From the NCBI RefSeq assembly GCF_030682845.1, contig NZ_JAUXNK010000063.1, positions 1 to 53,260 on the forward strand: a DNA stretch of 53,260 nt, in the 5' to 3' direction. The notes below the pieces were generated by a model. That model did no database searches. It had not been told where the DNA came from and saw only the letters and a program-made list of their open reading frames with translations. Source of the DNA: Methanolobus sp. (GTDB taxonomy: Archaea; Halobacteriota; Methanosarcinia; Methanosarcinales; Methanosarcinaceae). The position numbers and the translations under genes are program-made. This document shows positions 1 through 9,377 of the stretch, one piece after another; the first letter of the stretch is position 1; every line of letters starts with the position of its first letter.

Positions 1-1
1 C

Positions 2-352
2 ACGCTGTCAATAAGTGTAGCAGTGTTCGTTTCCATAGGAATGGCCAAACTGGTGTATGGGATTCCCTTCCTTTACATTATTGTACCAGGCTATCTTCTT
101 GCTATAGTGCTGATGTGGCTTTCGGATAAGGATTTCATAGCAATTGCCTTTGACGCGGGAGGAGTAGCTACAGGCCCCATGGCCGTCACTTTCCTCATGT
201 CCATGGCCGTTGGTGTGGCATCAGCCCAGGAGGGCAGGGATCCCGTAATTGATGGTTTCGGTATGATAGCACTAATAGCGCTGGCACCCATCATCTTTGT
301 AATGCTTTTAGGCGTATATATACGATATATAGGAGGTAAGGATAATGTCTAA
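2..352 (+). CDS. DUF1538 family membrane protein, C-terminal part (cut by window start)
   Basis: The frame is open from the first bases of the window, so the true start lies upstream; about 116 residues are visible. They form at least three hydrophobic segments separated by short polar loops, including a Gly-rich stretch with the pattern DAGGVATGPM and a final helix ending in YIGGKDNV. This matches the C-terminal half of DUF1538 membrane proteins, a family of unknown transport function. The stop codon overlaps the start of the P-II-like gene, so the two are translationally coupled. DUF1538 genes are commonly next to P-II-type regulators, which supports the call. The substrate is unknown. Confidence 0.75.
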   Translation, partial: TLSISVAVFVSIGMAKLVYGIPFLYIIVPGYLLAIVLMWLSDKDFIAIAFDAGGVATGPMAVTFLMSMAVGVASAQEGRDPVIDGFGMIALIALAPIIFVMLLGVYIRYIGGKDNV

Positions 353-743
353 TGAAAATGATCTGGTCCTGATAGTAACAATAGTAAAAAAAGGGTGGGG
401 TGACAAGGTTGTAAAAGCATCCCGTAAAGCAGGAGCCAGAGGAGGAACAATTATCTTTGGGCGCGGCACAGGTGTCCATGAGAACAAAAGTCTCCTTGGC
501 ATGCTGATAGAACCGGAAAAAGAGATCGTGCTCACTTTAACGGAATCTACAAGTGCTGACAGCATAGTTGAATTCATCAGTACGGATGTAGGTCTAGACA
601 AACCCGGATGCGGTCTGGGATTCGTGGTCCCTCTTGAAAGGGTGTTCGGAACTGCCCATATCTTGTGTGATTTGCATCAGCAGTGTGATCTCCATTCTCC
701 TGTGGCAGACGAAGAAGTTAGCGACCGAAGGGATAAAACTTAA
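345..743 (+). CDS. P-II family nitrogen-regulator-like protein
   Basis: A 132-residue protein with the ferredoxin-like P-II fold pattern. A first strand (LVLIVTIVKKG) is followed by a helix and a T-loop-like segment carrying GRGTGVHENKS at about residues 43-53, then a C-terminal strand. The usual uridylylated T-loop tyrosine context of GlnB/GlnK is absent, so it is probably a specialised P-II paralogue rather than GlnK. The start ATG is preceded by GGAGGT at 331-336 with 8-base spacing and overlaps the DUF1538 stop by 8 bases. By context it probably binds a small effector and gates or senses its DUF1538 partner; that role is inference. Confidence 0.8.
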   Translation: MSNENDLVLIVTIVKKGWGDKVVKASRKAGARGGTIIFGRGTGVHENKSLLGMLIEPEKEIVLTLTESTSADSIVEFISTDVGLDKPGCGLGFVVPLERVFGTAHILCDLHQQCDLHSPVADEEVSDRRDKT

Positions 744-899
744 TTCATTATCAATCAGCTGTAACTGATAGTTTTACTTCCCTATATTAGTAATTCTGAA
801 TCTGTACCTTAATTTGATTTTTCATCGCCCCTCTGATGTGGAATAAATTAGAGGGCCATAACAGCAAGTTATTTATCTTTTTGCCATCTCTTTGTTCCT

Positions 900-3548
900 A
901 TGGCTGAAGAGCAGTGGTGTAGTATCCATTCAGAGGATGCCTTTATGTTATTCAATAGCCATCCTGAGGGCTTAAGTCAGGAAGAGGCTGAGATCAGGCT
1001 TGCGCGGGATGGATATAATGAAGTATCGTCTAAACAGGAACATGGTTCTGTTTATCGTTTCTTCAAGCAGTTCGCAAGTCCTCTGATATATTTGCTGCTC
1101 ATAGCTGCTGCAATAACATTCTATTTGGAACTGTATGTTGACGCAATCGTTATCCTGCTTGTGGTCCTGGCAAATGCGATAATAGGTTTTATACAGGAAG
1201 GAAAGGCCCAGCATGCCCTTGAATCCCTTTCTAAGCTACTGGTGCCTGAAGCAAGAGTCCTGAGGGGTGGCATCAGCAATATGCTGCCAAGCAGGGAGCT
1301 CGTTGTAGGCGATGTGGTGCTGCTGGAAGCAGGGGACAGAGTGCCTGCTGATTTGCGCCTTTTCTATGTTAAGAACCTGAGGGCAGATGAATCCATATTG
1401 ACCGGGGAATCTGTTCCGGTGGAAAAAAACACTGCTGCTATTGATACAGGATGTGCTTCCTTTGGTGACCAGAAGAATGTTTCCTTTGCAGGAACCTTGA
1501 TCAACCAGGGCCTGGGCAGAGGTATCGTTGTGGCCACAGGCAATGCGACCCAGATAGGCAGGATATCCGAGTTCATCAGGGAAAGCAAGGAGATATCCAC
1601 CCCCCTCCTACGTAAATTGTCGCGTATGAGCGTGGTTTTATCAGTTGTGATCGTGGCAATCGCTTCGCTTACTTTTGCAATAGGCTTATTGAGAGGATAT
1701 GATACTGTTGAGATCTTCATGGCTTCTGTAAGTCTTGCCGTTGCAGTAATCCCTGAAGGCTTGCCTGCGGTCATAACCATATCCATGGCTATAGGCGTAA
1801 ACAGGATGGCTGCAAAGAACACTATCATTCGGACCGTACCAGCGGTCGAGACACTTGGCAGCGCCACTGTCATCTGTACCGACAAGACCGGTACCCTCAC
1901 AAAGAATCAGATGACTGTGACCCAGGTGTATGCTGCCGGTAAGCTTTACGATGTCACCGGTACCGGTTACCTTCCAGAGGGTGAGTTCCTGCTGGATGGG
2001 TCCAGGACTGACCCTGCAAATGATAACGCTCTCATGGAAACGCTCAAAGCGGGTGCTTTGTGTAATGACGCATCTTTCCGGGGTGTGGATAATATCGACG
2101 GAGACCCCACCGAAGGTGCGCTGCTCATATCCGGTCTGAAAGCCGGGAAGTTCTACCTCCCACGGGAGGATATTGTGCCTTTTGAGCCGGAAGAGAGATT
2201 CATGGCTACATTGCATAAGAAAGAGGACGGCTCAAAGGTAATTTATGTGAAAGGTTCCCCTGAAAAGATTCTGAGTATGTGTGTTTCACAGTTTGACGGG
2301 CAGCGCACCGGTCCCGTGGACACGCAAGGCGTCTCCCATGCAGCTGAACAGATGGCCTCGGATGCGCTGAGGGTGCTGGGTATGGCATATAAGGATGTGC
2401 CTGCAGATGTGGAAAGGATAGAAGCGGAGGATATCGGGGACCTTATATTTGTTGGTCTGCAGGGCATGATGGATCCCCCCAGGGATGGGGTAATGGAAGC
2501 TGTAGCGAACTGCAAGCTAGCAGGTATCAGAGTTATAATGATCACAGGGGATCACCTGAGAACAGCCTATGCCATTGCCACTAAGATAGGCATCGAAACA
2601 GAGGGTGCCCTTTCCGGAAAAGATATAGAGGAAATGTCCGATGAGCATCTGGGCCAGCGCTTAGGTTCAGTCTCTGTGTTCGCAAGGACTTCTCCCGAGG
2701 ATAAACTAAGGATAGTTAAGATCCTCAAAGAGATGGGAGAGGTGGTCGCAGTCACCGGCGATGGTATAAATGATGCTCCTGCTCTCAAAACCGCAGACAT
2801 TGGAATCGCCATGGGACTCACAGGCACCGAGGTTGCAAAAGAAGCTTCCAATATGGTACTTGCTGACGATAATTTCTCCTCTATAGTATCGGCTATAGAG
2901 GAAGGCAGGGATGTCTACAGCAAGATACAGAAGATACTGCTATGGACACTGCCCACAAACGGAGGGCAGGGTCTTTTGATAGTACTCGCAGTGATTCTGG
3001 GACTTACATTGCCTCTGGTGCCGCTGCAGATACTGTGGCTCAACACAGTCACAGCGATCGGCCTTGGTGTTCCCATAACCATGGAGCCAAAGGAAAGGGG
3101 TATCCTGAAAAGGCCTCCAAGACCTCCCAGTGAGCCTATACTTATCTCTCTGATCAAGAGAAGGGTTATATTTGTCTCGCTTTTGATTGTTGCAGGCGCA
3201 TACCTGACTTTTTTCATGAAACTGGATAGTAACATGGAAAATCTGGATGCAGCACGTACTGTTGCTCTGAACACCATAGTATTCTTCCAGATATTCTATC
3301 TGTTCAACTCCAAATCCCTGCATGAATATGTATTCAGGGACCTGCTGTCAAATAAGTTTATGCTGCTGGGTATTGCTATCGTGCTATTCCTGCAGCTGGT
3401 AATTACTTATGAGCCTACCATTAACTCTGTTTTTTCCACAGCACCTATACTGGCAGCAGACTGGCTGATGATAATACTTGTATCCAGTACAGTATTCTTC
3501 CTGATAGAGTTTGAGAAATATCTTTACAAAAAAGGATATCTTTCATAA
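900..3548 (+). CDS. cation-translocating P-type ATPase (P2-like)
   Basis: An 882-residue pump with the full P-type order. It has an N-terminal cation ATPase domain, TM1-2 at about 60-105, the actuator TGES at about 168-171, and TM4 with PEGLP at about 285. The phosphorylation motif DKTGT has Asp328; the N-domain KGSPE is near 451, TGD near 550 and TGDGINDAP near 618-626, followed by a C-terminal TM bundle. TM6 reads NTVTAIGLG, without the Asp found there in SERCA-type Ca pumps, and TM5 has PTNGGQ. The transported ion therefore cannot be assigned as Ca2+ with confidence; other P2-like cations are possible. It stands alone, with a TATA-like TTATTTAT near 870 and almost no leader. Confidence 0.93.
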   Translation: MAEEQWCSIHSEDAFMLFNSHPEGLSQEEAEIRLARDGYNEVSSKQEHGSVYRFFKQFASPLIYLLLIAAAITFYLELYVDAIVILLVVLANAIIGFIQEGKAQHALESLSKLLVPEARVLRGGISNMLPSRELVVGDVVLLEAGDRVPADLRLFYVKNLRADESILTGESVPVEKNTAAIDTGCASFGDQKNVSFAGTLINQGLGRGIVVATGNATQIGRISEFIRESKEISTPLLRKLSRMSVVLSVVIVAIASLTFAIGLLRGYDTVEIFMASVSLAVAVIPEGLPAVITISMAIGVNRMAAKNTIIRTVPAVETLGSATVICTDKTGTLTKNQMTVTQVYAAGKLYDVTGTGYLPEGEFLLDGSRTDPANDNALMETLKAGALCNDASFRGVDNIDGDPTEGALLISGLKAGKFYLPREDIVPFEPEERFMATLHKKEDGSKVIYVKGSPEKILSMCVSQFDGQRTGPVDTQGVSHAAEQMASDALRVLGMAYKDVPADVERIEAEDIGDLIFVGLQGMMDPPRDGVMEAVANCKLAGIRVIMITGDHLRTAYAIATKIGIETEGALSGKDIEEMSDEHLGQRLGSVSVFARTSPEDKLRIVKILKEMGEVVAVTGDGINDAPALKTADIGIAMGLTGTEVAKEASNMVLADDNFSSIVSAIEEGRDVYSKIQKILLWTLPTNGGQGLLIVLAVILGLTLPLVPLQILWLNTVTAIGLGVPITMEPKERGILKRPPRPPSEPILISLIKRRVIFVSLLIVAGAYLTFFMKLDSNMENLDAARTVALNTIVFFQIFYLFNSKSLHEYVFRDLLSNKFMLLGIAIVLFLQLVITYEPTINSVFSTAPILAADWLMIILVSSTVFFLIEFEKYLYKKGYLS

Positions 3549-3602
3549 GGCCTGAGATTGCTTCCCTGGGCAGGGATGTCACACGTTTCCGGCAGGAAAG
3601 AC

Positions 3603-4118
3603 TTATTTCCTGCGCAGGAAACTCTCATCGATCGGGTAATAATCTGTGGCAGAATTGATAAGCTCTGAAGCCGTGTTCCTCTCGAAGGAGTACACTTCAA
3701 CGCGCACACCGGAAGCTTTCAGATGGTTCACAAGGGCCGTAAAGTCACCATCTCCACTCACGAGTGCCACAGTATCTATTTTATGGGAAATGGATATTGC
3801 ATCTATTGCGATTCCCATATCCCAGTCGCCTTTAGTGGAACCGTCAGGACGTATCTTCAATTGCTTTGTCCTGACCTCCCATCCTATGCTTTTTAGCAGG
3901 TACTTGAATCCGGACTGATCGACCTCCTCGGTCTCGACAAGGTAAGCTATTGCCCTTACAAGCGGCCTGCCCTTGAGAACAGCAGCCAGCAATTTATCAT
4001 AGTCCAGCCTGCTGTCGTAATAGTTATTTCTGGCAGAATAGAACATATTCTGTACATCAGCAAACACAGCCATCCTCTGGTTCTTAAATGGTGCATCTCC
4101 GTTTTGAGAAGTATACAT
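3603..4118 (-). CDS. NYN-domain (LabA/DUF88) nuclease-like protein
   Basis: A 171-residue protein spanning one NYN/PIN-like domain. Conserved acidic and polar positions are visible: D21 and N24 in FADVQNMF, a central GDWDMGIAIDA with two Asp, and VSGDGDF with the final acidic pair. These match the metal-binding cluster of the DUF88/LabA group of predicted RNases. No extra domain is present. The gene is convergent with the P-type ATPase, 54 bases from its stop, and starts at an ATG read away from the AT-rich region 4119-4421. The RNA substrate is unknown. Confidence 0.85.
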   Translation of the reverse strand: MYTSQNGDAPFKNQRMAVFADVQNMFYSARNNYYDSRLDYDKLLAAVLKGRPLVRAIAYLVETEEVDQSGFKYLLKSIGWEVRTKQLKIRPDGSTKGDWDMGIAIDAISISHKIDTVALVSGDGDFTALVNHLKASGVRVEVYSFERNTASELINSATDYYPIDESFLRRK

Positions 4119-4421
4119 AATTCAACTCCGACAATATCTTGATAATATATCTTCCTATTAGTCTCTGTAATATATAATAACATTCTATTCTGATGGTATG
4201 TTATGTAAACAGTGATATGTGGACCCCCTTATTTCCAGTGGAAAATACATATATTGCCAAAAATTATATTATATGCTTAAAATTATATTTGATAAATTAT
4301 ATCTATGGGTACCGGCAGTCAAATACTTTTTAATATGGCCCACAGAAGCGATTTATGCATCTATATATTTTATCCTACAATACTTATTTAAATGTATATT
4401 ACATTATATCGCACCATCGAT
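4119..4421. other. AT-rich divergent intergenic region
   Basis: This 303-base stretch separates the leftward NYN gene from the rightward DMT transporter. It is very AT-rich and has several TATA-like runs, for example TATATAATA near 4171-4179 and TTTAAAT near 4387. It carries two copies of AAAATTATATT, near 4259 and 4278. It most likely holds the two divergent promoters. No convincing coding frame or RNA structure was seen. Confidence 0.5.
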
Positions 4422-5405
4422 ATGGAACTTAAAAACGGCCACCACTCCTACCTTGAACTGATCATTGCATGTACGATCTTTGGTTCAAGCGGTATCTTTT
4501 TGAAACATATCCATGGGATGGAAGTAAGCTCTATTATATTTTACAGGCTTCTGTTCGGTTTCTCGTTACTGGTTGTGTACCTGCTCGTAATGAAAAGATA
4601 CGATGTTTTCCGGCTGGATAAAAAGAAGTGGTATATGCTGCTTATAGGCGTATTCAATGTAATTACCGCATACTCATATTTCAGATCGATCGGTTATATC
4701 GGGCTTTCCACTGCTGTCCTTCTGCTCTACACTGCCCCTGTATATGTAACACTTTTATCCCCTCTTTTCCTGCGGGAGAAGATAACCATGCGCGGATTGA
4801 TGTCTCTTTCCCTGTCACTTCTGGGTATCATGTTAGTGGTAACTCCTGTGGGGGGGCTTTTTGGAGGCGGCACCAACCTTCTGCCGGGAGTGTTATTCGG
4901 GCTCATGTCCGGTCTTTCTTACAGCGGCACCATAATGACAGTCAGCTATTTGAAAACAGATTATTCCGGCATGTCACAGCTTTTCTGGTCAGCGCTAATC
5001 AGTTTGCTTATATTGCTGCCATTTGGCAGCAGGGTACCGGGAGAGGTCCTTGAGCTAAACCTTCCTGTATTGATAATGTTCGGTATTGTGACAACGGCAT
5101 TTGCATCTCTGCTCTATCTTAACAGTGCTGCAAAGATCCCCGCGCAGACAGTAAGCGTACTGGCATTACTCGAACCGGTAAGCGGTATAATACTAGGCTC
5201 CATTTTCCTGCATGAACCGATATTCATTAAAACCATGCAAGGGTGCGTGCTTATAATAATGGGGGCTTTAATAATGGTCTGGGATACCAGGACAATGCCA
5301 ATTTATGGAATGAAAGACCCTTTTGTATCATTTCAGGCAGCCATGAGATTAAGGATATTGAGTATCCCGCGAATTATTTCGATGTGGTTATCCGGAAAAT
5401 ATTGA
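4422..5405 (+). CDS. EamA/DMT-superfamily transporter
   Basis: About 327 residues forming ten hydrophobic helices arranged as two EamA repeats. The first begins ELIIACTIFGSSGIF and the second begins near GVLFGLMSGLSYSG. The C-terminal repeat has the usual helix-terminal Glu-Pro (LLEPVSGIILG) seen in RhaT/EamA exporters. The start ATG at 4422 (MELKNGHH) is preferred over an in-frame ATG ten codons upstream because the extra residues do not fit the family. The roughly 40-residue tail after the last helix is unusually long and has a reading-frame-noise look. The substrate is unknown; the family exports amino acids or other metabolites. Confidence 0.85.
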   Translation: MELKNGHHSYLELIIACTIFGSSGIFLKHIHGMEVSSIIFYRLLFGFSLLVVYLLVMKRYDVFRLDKKKWYMLLIGVFNVITAYSYFRSIGYIGLSTAVLLLYTAPVYVTLLSPLFLREKITMRGLMSLSLSLLGIMLVVTPVGGLFGGGTNLLPGVLFGLMSGLSYSGTIMTVSYLKTDYSGMSQLFWSALISLLILLPFGSRVPGEVLELNLPVLIMFGIVTTAFASLLYLNSAAKIPAQTVSVLALLEPVSGIILGSIFLHEPIFIKTMQGCVLIIMGALIMVWDTRTMPIYGMKDPFVSFQAAMRLRILSIPRIISMWLSGKY

Positions 5406-5480
5406 AGTTGTATAAGGCATTAAGATCACACATTAATTTCCTGAATGTGCAGCGCGGAGTTGCCTGTGAATATGAACTCT

Positions 5481-5515
5481 AAAAAATGGTAGTACCTGCC
5501 GGGAAAGCAGGTACT
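5481..5515 (-). terminator. hairpin terminator for the S-layer gene
   Basis: Perfect 9-base arms AGTACCTGC (5491-5499) and GCAGGTACT (5507-5515) enclose a 7-base loop. Read on the minus strand the stem is followed by ACCA and six T residues (5481-5486). It lies 14 bases past the stop of the S-layer gene, so it probably ends that transcript. It may also limit read-through from the convergent DMT gene. Confidence 0.7.
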
Positions 5516-5529
5516 GAATGCTATCTGCT

Positions 5530-8139
5530 TTAAGTGCGCTTTCTGGCCACCCACAGTGCTACAGCGAGTACTGCCATCAAGGCTATAACAATACCAGCTG
5601 CAGGTATTCCCTGACTCTCTTCAATTTCAAAGTTGCCATTCAGGGTGCCGATAGTTACATTGTAGATACCTGCTTCTTCCATGCTCACTGTGAAACTCAC
5701 AGTCTCTTCCTGATCAGGGTCCAGTATAATTCGTTGAGATGCCTCAACGTTCCCGTTAATGAGAAGCTGCACATCTTCCTCCCCTGTTTCTGTGCCGATA
5801 TTCCTTACAGTGGCAGAAATGGTCACATCGTCACCTGTTTCTGCAAGAAGTGGCTCAATGGTAAGGTTCGAATAAGAGTACCTTGCTTCCGGACCCTGCA
5901 CCTCGATGTTCAATTCAGCTTCAAGGTACTGGTCAGAAGAAGTACTTATCCTGTGTATTCCCGCATCCATTGTTGTATGGTTGACCATGCCGTCAGTGCC
6001 GGTGGTTCCAACCAGCCTGCCATCATAAAGCACTTCCACATCTCCCACAGGTCTGCCATCTATCAGTGTTGTCACAGATATGTTAATGTTGTCTCCGACA
6101 TTTACCTCCGAAGGCGATACTCCGATAGCGAGTCTCCTGCTGACATCATCAGGGGATATGACCTCGACTTCAGTGCTTCCAGTGGCAAATCCCTGCCTCT
6201 CTGCTGTGACAGTGAATGTACCCACTGTTGTAGGAGTGAATGAGATGGTGCCGTTGGCAGATGTATTACCAACCTCTGTATTTGCGAACATCACTACAGC
6301 GTTCTCTACTGCCGCTCCTCTTGAAGTGACCTCTATGTTCACCGGCCTGTTCTGTGCGATCGCTCTTGGAACGTTGATCTCAAGGGGGTCGGCATCAGCT
6401 GCTGTTGTGACCTGTACATACGGGTAGAATCTCACAGCGTTGGAATCTGCAACCATGAACCTTATGTTGTCCATGACTGAGATGCTGCTGTCTCTTGAAA
6501 GCGTGATGGAGCGGTCGCTTGTCATGACGATCTCATCAGAGGAAACGCTTGAAACTTCCATCCTTCCGAAAGTTTCACCGGATTCGACTTCTATGACGTT
6601 CTCTGATATCTGGAATATACCCTCGACAAATACGGCATTTGTTTCAGTACCCCTGAATATCTCCCGGAAATGCACGATTATTATCGGTATATCGTCAGTG
6701 TCACCAACATCTGCTTCATATACATAGTCGCCTCCGGAAGATATGATACCTGTATCCACTTCGCTTCCGTCCTTATCCAGTCTCACGAGCACTCTTGAGC
6801 CATCAAGATCCACCTCTTCGACTACCAGTGTGTATCCTTCCTCAAGTATAAGCGAAGAACCGGTGAACAGGGAAGCCCGGCTGTCGCTGTCTATAAGGAC
6901 TTTGGAAAGCTGACCACCTGAAAGCAGGCTCTCATTACCCGTGAACCTGTTATCCACATAACCTGCAAAGTATTTCTCTGCAAGGAATCCAATGACATTG
7001 AAACTTCCCCAGGGTGTGTATTCAAAGCTCACTTGTTGTGGAACGCTCCGATAGACAAGGTCCCCTGAACCAATGGTCCTGCCACTAAGGCTGGTGATCT
7101 CCAGGGACTCCGTACCTACACCTTCATCAATATTATAGTAGAAGCCTTCAAAGTTAAGCGGTGTCCATGTAAATGCCTCACCCTCTACAACAGTTCCTCT
7201 CAGCTCATACGTTCCGGGCTGGGATATATCAACCACCGGACCGAATCTCAGAGTAGCGTCATCTGCAACGACAAACTGCAGTTTTCCCATGATAGTTGTG
7301 GTGCTTCCTCTTGTAAGCGGTATGGAATTTGGGTTATCCATGATGATCTCGTTCTCACTGAAGGACTGGACCTCCATCCGGCCAAACCTGTCTCCGGTTT
7401 CTATTTCCACATAGTTTTCCGATATCTGGAAAATGCCCTGTATGAATACGGCATTGGTTTCTGTTCCTCTGAATATCGTGCTGAAATGGACCGCTATCAG
7501 GGGAACATCTTCCTGTGTGCCCAGTTCAGCCTCGTAGACATAGTCAGTGTTCCCGGATATGATGGCAGTATCAACTATCTGTCCATCCTTGACAAGGTTC
7601 AGCAGCACGCTGTCACCACTGAGGTCCACTTCCACAATGTTGAGCCTGTAGCCTTCATTTAGAACGATGGCTGAGCCCGCAAAAACAGATCTCCTGTTAT
7701 CTTCATCAATAAGGACCCTTGTGAGCTGCCCGTTGGATATCAGGCTTACATCATCATCTGTGAATTGCGTATTATTGGTATAACCTGCAAAGTATCGTTC
7801 TGCCATGAATCCTATGACCTGGTACGAACCCCAGGCGCTACGATCAAAATCAGTGTTTATGGGTGTCGTGGAATATTCCAGTGCTCCAGCAGGTATGGTC
7901 CTGCCGGTTGGGCTTTGGAGATCCACTGTCAGTGTTTCTGACCCTTCGCCCGTATCAAGGTCGAAATAGAATCCTGAATAACTGTGAGCTGTCCATGTAT
8001 ATTGCAGGGACAGGTTCTCATCCGCAGACCATATACGGTTTCCCGTAGTATTATTTTGAGCTGTGGCAGGCACTGACAGGACAATTGCCATTAAAACCAG
8101 TACACTTACCAGTAAAGATAAATTTATATATTTCTTCAT
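5530..8139 (-). CDS. S-layer protein with two Methanosarcinales-type S-layer domains
   Basis: An 869-residue surface protein. Residues 1-28 are a signal peptide ending PATAQN. Two homologous S-layer domains follow (about 35-310 and 320-585). Each has the order WT..FE/SGFYF/YN/D, WGS(F/Y)(N/Q)VIGF(L/M)AE(K/R)YFAGY, FRGTETNAVF and FGRMEV, so the pair is an internal duplication of the PF07752-type domain. Residues about 590-760 are two Ig-like/carboxypeptidase-regulatory-like beta domains and 770-835 a CARDB-like domain. A C-terminal helix (GIPAAGIVIALMAVLAVALW) and RKRT anchor it in the membrane. A Shine-Dalgarno GGTTAGGGG precedes the ATG. Whether it is the main S-layer protein or a minor paralogue is not visible. 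Confidence 0.92.
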   Translation of the reverse strand: MKKYINLSLLVSVLVLMAIVLSVPATAQNNTTGNRIWSADENLSLQYTWTAHSYSGFYFDLDTGEGSETLTVDLQSPTGRTIPAGALEYSTTPINTDFDRSAWGSYQVIGFMAERYFAGYTNNTQFTDDDVSLISNGQLTRVLIDEDNRRSVFAGSAIVLNEGYRLNIVEVDLSGDSVLLNLVKDGQIVDTAIISGNTDYVYEAELGTQEDVPLIAVHFSTIFRGTETNAVFIQGIFQISENYVEIETGDRFGRMEVQSFSENEIIMDNPNSIPLTRGSTTTIMGKLQFVVADDATLRFGPVVDISQPGTYELRGTVVEGEAFTWTPLNFEGFYYNIDEGVGTESLEITSLSGRTIGSGDLVYRSVPQQVSFEYTPWGSFNVIGFLAEKYFAGYVDNRFTGNESLLSGGQLSKVLIDSDSRASLFTGSSLILEEGYTLVVEEVDLDGSRVLVRLDKDGSEVDTGIISSGGDYVYEADVGDTDDIPIIIVHFREIFRGTETNAVFVEGIFQISENVIEVESGETFGRMEVSSVSSDEIVMTSDRSITLSRDSSISVMDNIRFMVADSNAVRFYPYVQVTTAADADPLEINVPRAIAQNRPVNIEVTSRGAAVENAVVMFANTEVGNTSANGTISFTPTTVGTFTVTAERQGFATGSTEVEVISPDDVSRRLAIGVSPSEVNVGDNINISVTTLIDGRPVGDVEVLYDGRLVGTTGTDGMVNHTTMDAGIHRISTSSDQYLEAELNIEVQGPEARYSYSNLTIEPLLAETGDDVTISATVRNIGTETGEEDVQLLINGNVEASQRIILDPDQEETVSFTVSMEEAGIYNVTIGTLNGNFEIEESQGIPAAGIVIALMAVLAVALWVARKRT

Positions 8140-8311
8140 GATAAACCCCTAACCTCAATAATCCTTCGTTCTTATGTTTAATAAGTTTATTCCAGAAAGA
8201 GAAGACAGCATCTTTTCTTAATTTTGCCAATTAAAAAAGTATGAATAGTTGAGGTATCAAAGTTTGGAACTTCTCTCTCGAAGCCTACCCCTCAACTGTA
8301 AAAGGTGTCAT

Positions 8312-8809
8312 TCATTTTTGCTGCCGGATATACCGGGATTTAGCTTCCTGCAGTACTCTCACTGCTGTTTCCAGACCATCCCAGCCAATGATCTTCACGT
8401 GTTTGTGCTCCAAATGTTTATATGTCTCAAAAAAGTGCGGTATCTCCTTTAACAGGTGAGGCGGGACTTGTTCGATGGATTCGATATGGTTCCAGAGAGG
8501 GTCGCTTTCCGGAACACATAGTATCTTTTCATCTCTTCCCATATCATCTTCCATATCAAACAATGCAATAGGATGTACATCTATCAGGCACCCCGGAAAT
8601 GTAGGTTCCCATGTCAATACCAGAACATCCAGGGGATCACCGTCAAGTGCCAGAGTATCGGGGAAAAAACCATAATCGCAAGGATAGACCATTGAAGAGA
8701 AAAGCATCCTGTCAAATTTGATCATCTTTTTTTCTTTATCATATTCATATTTGTTTCGGCTTCCTTTTGGAATCTCAATTATAACGCTTTCAACTTGCCT
8801 TTTAGTCAT
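8312..8809 (-). CDS. ppa: inorganic pyrophosphatase (family I)
   Basis: A 165-residue soluble enzyme hydrolysing pyrophosphate to two phosphates. Family I features are seen in order: IEIPKGSRNKYEYD near the N-terminus, YPCDYGFFPDTLALDGDPLDVLVL with the metal-binding Asp cluster at about 53-76, a DEKILCVP segment near 100, and the HFFETYKHLE helix near 130. Length is normal for archaeal enzymes (about 165-180). It has its own short upstream region and is followed by 170 bases before the S-layer gene, so it is probably monocistronic. Confidence 0.95.
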   Translation of the reverse strand: MTKRQVESVIIEIPKGSRNKYEYDKEKKMIKFDRMLFSSMVYPCDYGFFPDTLALDGDPLDVLVLTWEPTFPGCLIDVHPIALFDMEDDMGRDEKILCVPESDPLWNHIESIEQVPPHLLKEIPHFFETYKHLEHKHVKIIGWDGLETAVRVLQEAKSRYIRQQK

Positions 8810-8866
8810 CTTAACACTCCTTGATCATTTTCTTGCAGCCTATATTTAAGTAACATTTTCTGGTTT

Positions 8867-9377
8867 CTATTTCTCAATTTCTTGTTCCGGTACGTAAGGT
8901 CTTGAGAATTTCGCTTCCACTCTTTCCCGGTGCAGTGTATTATATGTGCAGAACGGTATGACCTTTCCTTCAGGTGTTGCGTAATGTATCCCACATCTCT
9001 GTATCCTTTCAAGGTCCAGGTTGTACCTATCCTGGAAGTGCATAGCACCAAGGAAAAGACTCTCCCTGTGGAATTGTTTTACCACACTCTCCCCGCCTTC
9101 CCTCAGGACGTTAAGCAGCATTCTTGTTACGTTTACAGATTTAGGCTCTTTGTCCTTATCTATAAAACCTGGAACCCTGCGCAGTACTTTCGCCAGCACA
9201 AGCAGGTTCCTGCTATCGTGATTAAGCTCATGGGAAGCCTCATCGATCATCTCCATGAACCCTTCCTGCCGTCTTCTTCGAATATGGCAGCATCTATCAA
9301 ATTCCCGCACAGAGGGCACACTGAGTAAGTATGTTCTTTCACATAGAGTCCCCACAATTAATACATTTATTACCCAC
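8867..9377 (-). pseudogene. remnant of a radical SAM MJ0619/Tes-type gene
   Basis: Only the two ends of a much longer gene survive. The C-terminal part is readable from about 9262 down to 8867: EMIDEASHELNHDSRN, then GAMHFQDRYNLDLERIQRC and IHYATPEGKVIPFCTYN, typical of the end of radical SAM proteins of the MJ0619/tetraether-synthase (Tes) group. The N-terminal part lies in another frame at 9342-9262: VKEHTYSVCPLCGNLIDAA, a CxxC segment. In a third frame further upstream is CINCGDSM followed by TGA. The radical SAM core (normally about 300-350 residues) is missing, so there is a large internal deletion plus frameshifts. Family assignment is from motif recognition. Confidence 0.75.
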
